A stretch of 64,000 nt of DNA, from the NCBI GenBank assembly GCA_937974245.1, contig CALJKV010000080.1, forward strand, positions 60,295-124,294. Reading direction: 5' to 3'. The first letter of the stretch is position 1; each line of letters opens with the position of its first letter. The notes beneath the pieces were generated by a model that was not told where the DNA came from, did no database searches, and saw only the letters and a list, made by a program, of their open reading frames with translations. This document shows positions 23,101 through 31,259 of this stretch, piece by piece. The DNA comes from an uncultured Chloroflexota bacterium. Lineage in GTDB: Bacteria > Chloroflexota > Anaerolineae > Aggregatilineales > Phototrophicaceae. Position numbers and translations under genes: made by a program.

Positions 23101-25306
23101 AGGGCGTACCGGAAATGACCGGGATGCCCGCGTTTTCGCGCACGAATACCGGGATGCGATGCAGCGGCACGTCAACCGTGATGCTGCCACCGGAGTAGGT
23201 ATCGGCTGACCACAGCGAGCGCCAGTTACCTTCCGGCAGGTATATCTGCCAGGTCGTCGCGCCGGGCTGCGTGACCGGCGACACAAACAGGTCACGCCCG
23301 AAGAAGTAGTCGAACGGCGAGGCGGCAGCATCAACCAGATGGGCGGCACGCATCATCGGCTGGCCGGTCTGTGCTGAGAACTGCGCTTCCTGCCAGATAT
23401 ACCCTATCAATTGTTCGCGCACATTCAGGAAATAACGGAACAGCGGGATAACCCGCTCATCGCCGGTTTGTTCCTGGATGTTCCAGGGCGTGCGGTCATG
23501 GCTGGGCAGGCGGTGGGCGTTGTATTCGGAGTGATACTGCATGACCGGGCAGAAGGCCGCCATCGCCGCCGAACGCAGATACAGCTCGGCATCCGGGAGC
23601 GGGCCGCTGAACCCGGCGATATCCCAGCCCCAGAACGGAATACCGGAAATTCCGGCGGAAAGCCCGGCGAGAATCGAGTGCCGGAAGGTATCCCAGGTCG
23701 AGTTTTCGTCACCGGCCCAGTGCAGGGGCGCACGCTGCGACCCGGTAAACCCGGAACGGCTGAAGGTGACCGCTTCCCGGCGCTGGTTAGCGAACTTGTA
23801 GTAGGCTTCCGTGTACAGACGCGGGTACTCGTTCCACACGTCCGCTCCGGTGCGGCCATCGGCAAAGACCACTGACGTGCTCCACAGATGTTCGCCGCCG
23901 TCGGTCTTGAAGCCATCAATGCCGACATCTTCCAGGAGATACGCCCGCTTCTGCAACCACCAGTCGCGCTCCGCCGGGTTGGTGACATCCCAGATGTAGC
24001 CACCGCGAAACCAGAACGGGCGAACGCGGTGCAGCGTGCCATCGGCCTCATGGATGCCGAAGCCAGCCTGCTCGTAATACCGGCGGTCAGCTTCGTGCTG
24101 CGGGTTGGTGCCGTCGCTGATCTTCACAACCGGAATCTGCCAGAGCAGCAGCTTAATGTCCTGGTCATGCAGCCAGTCCACCATCCCTTTCGGGTCAGTC
24201 CACTTGCCGTTTTCGGGAAACGTAAAGTCCGCGTAGCGCAGGGCTTTATCCCCGGCGACGGGCGCGTATTGGGCGTCGTTCCAGATATAGAAGGTGGTTT
24301 CGTCGCTCCAGGCTTCAATCACCACGACGGCAGGCCGAATACCGTGCGCTAAAGTGGCCTTTACTTCCTGCTCGACTTTCGCCTGGGTGTTCCACTCGTT
24401 GGCACTCATCCACAGGCCAAAGGCCCACTGCGGCGGCAGCGCAACCGGCCCGGTCAGCTGCGCGAACCGGCCCACAATCTGAAACGGGTCGGAATCATAG
24501 AGCCACTGCAAAGATAAGGACTGGTCATCGCCCAGGTCGGCTTCCAGCGACCATCTATCCGCGTGTGTTGCAGCCAGGTCAAACTGCATCCAGCGGCTGC
24601 TTTGCACCCACACACCAAAGCCCGCCGAGGAGAGCAGGAACGGTACCGGCATGTAAGTACGCTTGCCCTGGTTCTTGTACTGTTCGTAGCAGCGGATGTC
24701 CATCACCTGCCCGCGCTGGTCGAGGGCGTTAAAGCGTTCCCCCATACCATAGAACCGTTCGTCCGGGGTGGCCTGGAACGACAGGCGAACGCGGTGCGCT
24801 CGGATTCCATCGCGCAGCCATTCGACAGCGGCTAACGGCGGCACACTGCTATCGCTGCCGGAGAAAACCGGGCTGGCGACCATTGCGCCTTCAGCGGTCA
24901 TGGACACGCCACCACCCGGCACCCAATGCAGGCCGCGCAGCACGAACCATTCCGTCATCAGGCCGTCGGCTTCAACCCGGTAGCGGAGTTCATGACCGGC
25001 TGGCGGAGCGGTGAGTTGCGCCTGCCACACGTCCTGTTCGATATGAACCTTGCGCTCAAGAAATTCCGCGCCGACACCTTCCTCGTGGGCTGGTCGCCAG
25101 TTTTCGATCCTGCGGGCGGGGATGACGCCCTGTGAGATGCCATCTAATTCCGTGAAGACCCGCACCTGACCCACAGCCCCCGGCGGGCGGGTCACTATGC
25201 CGACTGTGAAGCCCTGCCCGGCGAGTGGCTGGCGGGGGAAGCGTTCTTCCGGCAGTTGTTCGTAAGGATGCTCTTGTCCGAGCGGGTTGTGCATGACAGT
25301 AATCAT
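23099..25306 (-). CDS. GH31-family alpha-glucosidase/alpha-glycosidase
   Basis: 735 residues. Galactose-mutarotase-like N-terminal domain followed by a GH31 (beta/alpha)8 barrel: FYGMGERFNALD, WAFGLWMSANEW, the nucleophile region IDGFKTDGGEH and the acid/base region WAGDENSTWD. A C-terminal beta domain ends the protein. No signal peptide, so it should cleave imported oligosaccharides in the cytosol. Its ATG overlaps the stop of the GH15 gene (ATGA), so the two are translationally coupled. The stop codon TAA lies in the edge of an R1 repeat, so the original C-terminus may have been slightly longer. Substrate is probably an alpha-glucan fragment (from context). Confidence 0.92.
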   Translation of the reverse strand: MITVMHNPLGQEHPYEQLPEERFPRQPLAGQGFTVGIVTRPPGAVGQVRVFTELDGISQGVIPARRIENWRPAHEEGVGAEFLERKVHIEQDVWQAQLTAPPAGHELRYRVEADGLMTEWFVLRGLHWVPGGGVSMTAEGAMVASPVFSGSDSSVPPLAAVEWLRDGIRAHRVRLSFQATPDERFYGMGERFNALDQRGQVMDIRCYEQYKNQGKRTYMPVPFLLSSAGFGVWVQSSRWMQFDLAATHADRWSLEADLGDDQSLSLQWLYDSDPFQIVGRFAQLTGPVALPPQWAFGLWMSANEWNTQAKVEQEVKATLAHGIRPAVVVIEAWSDETTFYIWNDAQYAPVAGDKALRYADFTFPENGKWTDPKGMVDWLHDQDIKLLLWQIPVVKISDGTNPQHEADRRYYEQAGFGIHEADGTLHRVRPFWFRGGYIWDVTNPAERDWWLQKRAYLLEDVGIDGFKTDGGEHLWSTSVVFADGRTGADVWNEYPRLYTEAYYKFANQRREAVTFSRSGFTGSQRAPLHWAGDENSTWDTFRHSILAGLSAGISGIPFWGWDIAGFSGPLPDAELYLRSAAMAAFCPVMQYHSEYNAHRLPSHDRTPWNIQEQTGDERVIPLFRYFLNVREQLIGYIWQEAQFSAQTGQPMMRAAHLVDAAASPFDYFFGRDLFVSPVTQPGATTWQIYLPEGNWRSLWSADTYSGGSITVDVPLHRIPVFVRENAGIPVISGTP

Positions 25307-26382
25307 TTTTCAAACGCATCCAATTCTGTTTGTACAATCAAATACATGGCATGGGACCATAACAGCGGGCAGGCAGGGTCGCCCCAACGCGCTACCCAGG
25401 GTTGATAATAAGATGGGTCGAGCGCAAATGCCGTGACCTGCTCCGGCATTTCACCGCTGGCGTTCGCCTGCCGCTCGACCCAGGCCAGCAGCCGCCGCGC
25501 TTCGCCCCTCCGGTTCAGCCGGATATAGACCCAGGCCAGCCAGCAGGTCAGCAGCAGCCACTCTCCGCCCCCAAAATAGGTATCCGCGCGATAGCGATAC
25601 ACGCCGCCGCCCGGACGGAGAATGTCCTGTTCGATCTTTTTTACGGTCTGCAAGAAACGCGCATCGTTCACATCCACGAGGTTAAACGGAAGCGCGACCC
25701 ACAGTAAACTCGCATCCACATTGGGGTTGCCGAGGAATTTGATAAAGTGGCCATCGGGGCTGACCCCCTGTTCTATGGTATAAGACTGAATCCTGTTGAT
25801 GAGGCCTTCCGGCACAAGCGCCGGGTCATAGGATTGTACCGCCGCAAATCCGGCATAGAGGGCGGCTAAAGTGGCGATATGTATCTCGGTGCGAAATTCT
25901 TCCCAGCAGTCGTAGTTTGGCATCTGCCAGAGCGCTTCCAGGTAACGGACGGTGAGCCGCACAGCCGGGCGCACTTCATCCCACAAGCTGGAACGATGTT
26001 TCCGGCAGTGCTGCACGACGCCCCACAGCCACGCGCCGTAGCCATCCAGCTGGAAGTCCGTCCAGTCATCACCGCCGAAGCCGCCATCCAGGGTAAAGCG
26101 GGTGGGCAGGAAGTCGGTATCCGTGACCGGTTCGTTCCGGTCAAGTTTCCCCAGCAGCGTGTTGATATGTGCTTCGTGGCGTAACATGGTGCGCCCAACC
26201 CAGCGATGAAAGGCGGCGGCACTGGCATGTTCGCCTACCGCGTCCATACTATGGGCGATCCACATCCCGTCACGCAGCCAGGAATAGCCGTACTGTGAAA
26301 AGGTTGGGGAAGCGACGAAAGCGCCCGTCGGGGACTGATTATCCCTGATAATCTGAATACTGCGGCGTTTCAATGTGGTCAT
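25303..26382 (-). CDS. GH15-like glucoamylase-type glycosidase
   Basis: 359 residues of (alpha/alpha)6-toroid type. Features expected of GH15/glucodextranase-like enzymes: YGYSWLRDGMWIAHSMDAVG near the N-terminus, FTLDGGFGGDDWTDFQLDGYG, WEEF, and ADTYFGGGEWLLLTCWLAWVY. Lacks a signal peptide and the extra N-terminal beta domain of many bacterial glucoamylases, so it is a compact cytosolic form. It lies between the binding-protein gene and the GH31 gene, coupled to the latter by a 4-base overlap. Expected to release glucose from imported malto-oligosaccharides. Confidence 0.85.
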   Translation of the reverse strand: MTTLKRRSIQIIRDNQSPTGAFVASPTFSQYGYSWLRDGMWIAHSMDAVGEHASAAAFHRWVGRTMLRHEAHINTLLGKLDRNEPVTDTDFLPTRFTLDGGFGGDDWTDFQLDGYGAWLWGVVQHCRKHRSSLWDEVRPAVRLTVRYLEALWQMPNYDCWEEFRTEIHIATLAALYAGFAAVQSYDPALVPEGLINRIQSYTIEQGVSPDGHFIKFLGNPNVDASLLWVALPFNLVDVNDARFLQTVKKIEQDILRPGGGVYRYRADTYFGGGEWLLLTCWLAWVYIRLNRRGEARRLLAWVERQANASGEMPEQVTAFALDPSYYQPWVARWGDPACPLLWSHAMYLIVQTELDAFEK

Positions 26383-26402
26383 AGGGACATTTCATCCGTG
26401 TA

Positions 26403-26431
26403 AAGGGTGCGAACCCGAAGGCCGCACCCTT
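26403..26431 (-). terminator. Intercistronic hairpin between binding protein and GH15 genes
   Basis: Perfect 9-bp stem AAGGGTGCG / CGCACCCTT with an 11-base loop, without a long T run. It lies 24 bases past the binding-protein stop. Such hairpins commonly stabilise the abundant binding-protein message and lower expression of the genes behind it (inference). Confidence 0.5.
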
Positions 26432-26455
26432 GCAAAACCTGGTCTACTGCCTGTC

Positions 26456-27682
26456 TTACTTGACGAGGCCGTCGAGAATTTCTTTGGCCTGATCGAGGGC
26501 GTCCTGTGCCGTCAGTTCACCATCCACGACCTGGGTCAGGAGGCCATTGATGGCGTCCTGCATTTCGCCCTGGCGTTCGATCACGGGGGGCGTGACCGGG
26601 CTTTCCAGCGCCTGGAAGACGGCGGCGCGGTTGGCGGGCGGTGTCTGCTCCAGGTAAGCGGCGAAATATTCCGGTTGGTCGAGCGCTGGGAGTTCCCAGC
26701 CGCTGGTCACACGGACGTTCGCGGCCACTTCACTGGCCGTCAGGAATTCCGCCCATTTCGCGGCGGCTTCGGGCTGGCTGGTCGCTGCGGAAACCGCTAC
26801 GCCGTTCGCAAAGAAGTGATGCCCGTGCTGGTTCATGGCCGGCTCAATCTGGATATCCCAGGCGAAATCGGCACCTTCAAACGCGGAGAACATCCAGATA
26901 CCGGTCACGATCATGCCCAGCTTGCCGCTGAGGAACAGCTCGGAATCGGATACGCCCGACATCTGGGCGGCAGTCGGCATAATGCCCGTATCGAAGAAGC
27001 TGACCATCGTTTCCAGAGCCGCGACACAGCCTGCTGAATTGATGGTGGATTCGGTCATCTCGGCATTGAAGAAACTGCACTCGCCCTGCTGCGCGGCCTT
27101 CTTGTAGAACTCCCAGAACTGAACCGGCGAGAACAGTCCCCAGTAATCATCACCGAGCGCCTTGATCTGTTCGCCAGCGGCGATGGCATCGGCCCATGTC
27201 CAGTCGGCAGTCGGGTATTCCAGACCGGCCTGGTCGAAGAGGTCAGCATTGTAGAACAACAGTACGGTGGAGAAGGTTTCCGGCAGCGCCAACTGTTCAC
27301 CTTCGTACTGGAAGGCTTCCAGAGCGCGGGGATAGTAGGGCGCATCGCCGGAAACATAGCTGTCAATGTTGAGTAAGGTATCATTGGCGGCATAGACTAC
27401 GAAGTTCTCATAGTTCAATTCAAACACATCGGGCGCGGCCTCACTCATCACATCGGCCTGGAGCAGTGTGAAATAGCCGTCGAAGGGGGCGGTAGATACT
27501 TCAATCGTAATGCCAGGGTTGGCCTCCTGGAATGCCGCGATGATGGTATCCAGGTCTTCGAGGTGATCCGGGGCGGCGGAGAATGTGAAGTAACGCACGG
27601 TCACATTGTCCTGGGCCATTGTGGGCGCAACGCTGAGAACCAGCAGGAGCACCACTAAAACAATACTGAATTTACGTAACAT
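26456..27682 (-). CDS. ABC transporter sugar-binding protein (MalE-like)
   Basis: 408 residues: signal peptide MLRKFSIVLVVLLLVLSVAP-TMAQ and a mature type-I solute-binding fold (FHEANPGITIEVSTAP-like FQEANPGITIEV, ALPETFSTVLLFYNADLF, WTWADAIAAGEQIKAL, GKLGMIVTGIWMFSAFEG). Captures an oligosaccharide outside the cell for the two permeases upstream. The start is set at ATG 27682 behind AAAGGATCCTATC; the upstream in-frame extension from 27760 is not credible. Two copies of CGCAACTGAAC (27722-27732 and 27741-27751) lie in the leader. No lipobox Cys, so anchoring would need another mechanism. Confidence 0.92.
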   Translation of the reverse strand: MLRKFSIVLVVLLLVLSVAPTMAQDNVTVRYFTFSAAPDHLEDLDTIIAAFQEANPGITIEVSTAPFDGYFTLLQADVMSEAAPDVFELNYENFVVYAANDTLLNIDSYVSGDAPYYPRALEAFQYEGEQLALPETFSTVLLFYNADLFDQAGLEYPTADWTWADAIAAGEQIKALGDDYWGLFSPVQFWEFYKKAAQQGECSFFNAEMTESTINSAGCVAALETMVSFFDTGIMPTAAQMSGVSDSELFLSGKLGMIVTGIWMFSAFEGADFAWDIQIEPAMNQHGHHFFANGVAVSAATSQPEAAAKWAEFLTASEVAANVRVTSGWELPALDQPEYFAAYLEQTPPANRAAVFQALESPVTPPVIERQGEMQDAINGLLTQVVDGELTAQDALDQAKEILDGLVK

Positions 27683-27780
27683 GATAGGATCCTTTCTAAA
27701 ACGTGCAGAAAACAAACTAAGCGCAACTGAACTGAACAAACGCAACTGAACAAAACGCATTTCGCCGCGTCACGAAATAC

Positions 27781-28632
27781 CTAACCTTTAAGCCCGCTCG
27801 ACATCACACCCTGGGTGAACCAGCGCTGGGTGAAGATATACACGACCAGCATGGGCAGGACTGTGACAACCGCCCCGGCCATCACCATGTTCCATTCTGT
27901 GAGTGAGCGCGGGCCACCCTGAAGGCCGGCCAGGGCAACCGGCAGGGTGATGACTTCCGGCCTGCGGGCGACAAACAGCGGCCACAGGTAATCGTTCCAA
28001 CGATCCATAAACCCGAGCAGCGCCAAGGTCGCCAGCGTGGGCTTCACCATCGGCAGGATGATGCGCCAGAAGATCGTGAAATGATTCGCCCCATCAATGA
28101 CCGCCGCCTCATCAAAATCCTTTGGGATTCCCCTGAAGGACTGCCGGAGGAGAAACGTACTGAACGGGCTGAACAGACCGGGAATAATCAGGGCCATAAA
28201 CGTGTTCACCCAGCCCAACGAACGCACCAGGATGAACTGCGGGATAATCAGCACCACCGAGGGGATCATTAAGGTTGCCAGGTAGAGGAAGAAGACGGTA
28301 TCCCGCCCGCGCCACTCTAATCTGGCAAAGGCGTAAGCCGCCATTGAGGCGACGATGAGCTGCCCGGTCAGCCCCATGACCGCAACAAACATGCTGTTAA
28401 ACATGGTGCGAGGTAAATCAATGCGGTCAGCAAGCTGGGTATAGCTCTCAAACGTGATGTTTTCCGGGATGAACTGCGGCGTAGACGCTAAGATGTATTC
28501 CTGTGACTTGAAGGATGTGCTGAGCATCCACAGGAAGGGCAGCACGGAAGTTACGATTAACAGAGCCATCACCAGATATGTCGCTGTCTTATTGGCGGTA
28601 AAGTTTGTGGGCTGTGTTTTAGTCTGATTCAT
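27781..28632 (-). CDS. ABC sugar permease, MalG type
   Basis: 283 residues, six transmembrane segments and the cytoplasmic ATPase-contact loop EAAVIDGANHFTIFWRIILP, which is the MalG-type EAA motif. Pairs with the MalF-type protein whose 3' end it overlaps by 14 bases. C-terminal WFTQGVMSSGLKG is typical of the family (WF-x-x-G-x-x-x-G-x-K-G). Imports the sugar bound by the downstream-encoded binding protein. Confidence 0.93.
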   Translation of the reverse strand: MNQTKTQPTNFTANKTATYLVMALLIVTSVLPFLWMLSTSFKSQEYILASTPQFIPENITFESYTQLADRIDLPRTMFNSMFVAVMGLTGQLIVASMAAYAFARLEWRGRDTVFFLYLATLMIPSVVLIIPQFILVRSLGWVNTFMALIIPGLFSPFSTFLLRQSFRGIPKDFDEAAVIDGANHFTIFWRIILPMVKPTLATLALLGFMDRWNDYLWPLFVARRPEVITLPVALAGLQGGPRSLTEWNMVMAGAVVTVLPMLVVYIFTQRWFTQGVMSSGLKG

Positions 28633-29524
28633 AGTACACCCACCGGTTTTGCAGCCTGAGCTGAATAAAGGTAATCACAAAGATGATGGCAAACAGTATC
28701 CAGGACATCGCCGAGGCATAGCCCATGCGGTTATAGGAGAAGGCGTTCGTGACGACTTCGGTCACGATGGTTTCGACCTGGCGATCAGCGGCGCTGTTCG
28801 CCATCGGCATCAGCCAGACCTGCGCGAACATCTGAAAATAGTTGATGAGCAGGGTAATCACGACAAAGAACATGGTTGGCGATAACAGCGGCAGGGTGAT
28901 GTGCCGTATCAGCCGCCAGGGGTTCGCGCCATCCAGTCTGGCCGCCTCATAGTAGGATTCGGAGATATTCTGCAAGCCGCCCAGGAAAAGCAGGGCGATG
29001 AAGCCCATATCTTTCCAGACGCTGGTGATGACAATCGCAAACATGGCGCTGGTGGGTTCAAATAACCAGGCCGGGCCTTCAATCCCGACGAGGCGAAGCC
29101 CATAGTTCACCAGGCCGTATGAAGGGTTAAAAATCCACTTCCAGACCAGCGAGACGACTACCCACGAGGCAATCACCGGAATATAGGTCGCGGTGCGTAC
29201 AATCAGCATCCCGCGAAAGCGCCGATTCAGGAACAGCGCCAGCCCCAGCCCCAGCGTGAACGCCAGCGGGAGATAGATGGCGATCATAAAAACGGTGTTC
29301 CGCAGCGCGAGCCAGAAGCGGCTGCTGCCCAGTAATTCCTGGAAGTTGGCAAAGCCGATGAATTCCGGCGGTGAGAGTAAATTCCAGTCGGTAAAAGCGT
29401 ATGCCAGCGAAGACAGGATGGGCATCACGATGAAAACGAGTAAGCCGGCGAGGCTTGGCGCTAAAAAGAACAGCACCCATTTCCACTTGTACCACCCCTT
29501 GTTTCCCGCCATTTGCCCAAACAT
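28619..29524 (-). CDS. ABC sugar permease, MalF type
   Basis: 301 residues, six transmembrane segments, with EAA loop EAARLDGANPWRLIRHITLP. First gene of the transport unit. The palindrome TTCATTCAATGAA lies directly ahead of ATG 29524. An alternative ATG at 29512 has AAGGA at a more normal distance (about 11 bases) and could be the true start. No ATP-binding protein gene lies nearby, so energy must come from a shared MsmX/MalK-type ATPase elsewhere (known for such systems; inferred here). Confidence 0.92.
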   Translation of the reverse strand: MFGQMAGNKGWYKWKWVLFFLAPSLAGLLVFIVMPILSSLAYAFTDWNLLSPPEFIGFANFQELLGSSRFWLALRNTVFMIAIYLPLAFTLGLGLALFLNRRFRGMLIVRTATYIPVIASWVVVSLVWKWIFNPSYGLVNYGLRLVGIEGPAWLFEPTSAMFAIVITSVWKDMGFIALLFLGGLQNISESYYEAARLDGANPWRLIRHITLPLLSPTMFFVVITLLINYFQMFAQVWLMPMANSAADRQVETIVTEVVTNAFSYNRMGYASAMSWILFAIIFVITFIQLRLQNRWVYYESD

Positions 29525-29526
29525 CC

Positions 29527-29539
29527 TTCATTCAATGAA
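29527..29539. promoter_or_regulatory. Palindromic operator candidate, site 1 (ROK regulator)
   Basis: TTCATTCAATGAA, a perfect 13-base palindrome around a central C, immediately before the MalF-type start. The same palindrome, extended to 15 bases, lies ahead of the ROK gene at 30756-30770. Confidence 0.65.
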
Positions 29540-29557
29540 AAAACTTACTGAAAAAAT

Positions 29558-30745
29558 TTAGCTGTTCACGCTGGCTGCGACAATCGGCGACTCGAACACC
29601 TTGCTGATCACCAGGCTGGCCGCGCCGCGCGCCCAGGCTTTGTCGTCGGTCGGTTTGATGATGATCTGTACATCATCCATCAGCCCATCGAAAACATAAC
29701 GTTGAATGGCTGCGATCATGGGTTTAAGCCGATAGTCTCCCGCAAGTGTGCCTTCGCCACTGATGATGACCAGCTCAGGATTTAAGATGTTGATCACATT
29801 GGCTAAGCCCACGCCAATCCGTTCTCCGCTCTCCGCCAGCACCTGGATAGCATTTCGATCCCTGGCATCCGCCAGCGTGACCACGTCCCCCAGATTTCTG
29901 GCGGGCTGGTATGCCATCATGTTAGCAACCACTGCCGGGTCAGCCGCCAGGTCTTCGAGCGTCTGATAGCCGGAACCGCGTGGTGCAGGAGTCTTCTGGT
30001 AGAGGACGGTATGACCGATTTCCCCCGCCCCACCGTTGATGCCCTGATAGAGCTGGTTGTTAATGACCACGCCCAGCCCGACGCCGCGCCCGATGGTAAT
30101 CACCAGGAAATTGGTGTGATGTGTGCCAGCGCCAAAGAGCAGTTCGGTCAGCGTGAGCGTGTTGACATCATTGTCTATCCATACCGGACGGTGAAGTTTT
30201 TCCTCAAGCATTCGAGCGAGCGGTAGTTCCCGCCAGCCGAAGAAGGGTGAGTAACGGACGACACCCTCTTTGGAGCGGATTACCCCGGCCAGGCCAATGC
30301 CGATGCCGAAGACCTTATTGAACTCAATTTCCGAGTCATCCAGCGTGGTCTGGATAATCAGGGCGAGTTCGTCAACGATCTGCTGCGGGTTGGCGGTGGA
30401 CGATATGGGTTTCTCGCAATATTCCAGAATTTTCGATTCAAAGTCGGTGATGGCGGCTACAGCGCGGTCTTCCATCAGTTTCAGACCAATGGCATACCCG
30501 ACGCGGGAATTGAGCCTGATTATCGTCTGCCGGCGGCCACCGGTAAAATCGCCCTCGCCGATCTCGACAATCCACTGATTCGTGAGCAGTTCGGCGACAA
30601 TGCCGGATACCGCGCCGACGCTGAGTCCCGATATTTCGGTCAACTGTTTGCGAGACAATTGGCCTTCACGCCGGATGATATTCAGCAGCAAACTGCGATT
30701 CATTTCTTTAATGAGATCACGATTGCCTCGAATCAACGTACTCAC
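29558..30745 (-). CDS. ROK-family transcriptional repressor of the glucan operon
   Basis: 395 residues: N-terminal MarR-like winged helix (about 10-65, LNIIRREGQLSRKQLTEISGLSVGAVSGIV) and a ROK sugar-kinase-like domain (GIGIGLAGVI, WIDNDVN, GGAGEIGHTVL). The usual zinc-binding CxCGxxGC that follows GEIGH is missing; the segment reads LYQKTPAPRGSGYQTLEDLA, so folding or ligand response may differ from NagC/Mlc. Start is GTG with AAAGG upstream. The gene and the MalF-type gene carry the same palindrome, so it likely represses itself and the transporter until a sugar ligand binds. Confidence 0.88.
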   Translation of the reverse strand: MSTLIRGNRDLIKEMNRSLLLNIIRREGQLSRKQLTEISGLSVGAVSGIVAELLTNQWIVEIGEGDFTGGRRQTIIRLNSRVGYAIGLKLMEDRAVAAITDFESKILEYCEKPISSTANPQQIVDELALIIQTTLDDSEIEFNKVFGIGIGLAGVIRSKEGVVRYSPFFGWRELPLARMLEEKLHRPVWIDNDVNTLTLTELLFGAGTHHTNFLVITIGRGVGLGVVINNQLYQGINGGAGEIGHTVLYQKTPAPRGSGYQTLEDLAADPAVVANMMAYQPARNLGDVVTLADARDRNAIQVLAESGERIGVGLANVINILNPELVIISGEGTLAGDYRLKPMIAAIQRYVFDGLMDDVQIIIKPTDDKAWARGAASLVISKVFESPIVAASVNS

Positions 30746-30755
30746 GACAACCTTT

Positions 30756-30770
30756 TTTCATTCAATGAAA
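30756..30770. promoter_or_regulatory. Palindromic operator candidate, site 2 (ROK regulator)
   Basis: TTTCATTCAATGAAA, perfect 15-base palindrome around a central C, 10 bases ahead of the GTG start of the ROK gene. A second dyad, GATGTT-8-AACATC (30774-30793), adjoins it. Confidence 0.7.
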
Positions 30771-30835
30771 TATGATGTTTTCAATATAACATCAATTTCA
30801 GAGGGTGTCAAGAAACTTGTGCCAGTCAGAGGTAC

Positions 30836-31102
30836 TTAGTCGTCGTCGGTTTCGCCGTCAATGATGGCGTAGACCTCGTCCAGCAGGTCATCGGCCTTTT
30901 CGAGCGCACTCAGGGCGGCTTCGTCCTGCGACTGCATGAGCAGCGCCGCCGATTCGAGCAAGGCCGCCCCCGCCTGAGCCACCAGCCCGGCGACATCCTG
31001 GTAATCATGCTCGATGATGAGGTCCTGTATCACGCGGGTCGCCACCTGGGTCTTGGCGAGCGCTTCCTGGAGCAGGCGAACGGCTTCGGAAGATGTGTTC
31101 AT
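30836..31102 (-). CDS. Small helical acidic protein, unknown
   Basis: 88 residues from ATG 31102, nearly all helix-forming (TSSEAVRLLQEALAKTQ, LVAQAGAALLESAALLMQSQDEAALSALEKADDLLDEVYAII) with an acidic DGETDDD end. Probably a helical hairpin or small bundle protein. The AGGGACAAGAAAACT leader supports this start rather than the upstream frame from 31180. Lies downstream of the VWA lipoprotein gene on the same strand with a 157-base gap. No family recognised. Confidence 0.6.
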   Translation of the reverse strand: MNTSSEAVRLLQEALAKTQVATRVIQDLIIEHDYQDVAGLVAQAGAALLESAALLMQSQDEAALSALEKADDLLDEVYAIIDGETDDD

Positions 31103-31259
31103 AGTTTTCTTGTCCCTTTGGTATCTACGTGCCGGTTGCAGGCAGCCGGATGGTGGGAATGCCGCCCTTGCAACCAGCACACTTCGTTGCTTCGCTTAGT
31201 AGGGGCAGCCGGCATGGCCGCCCCTACGATAGACCGCAGATATTGACCGGACAAGGCGT

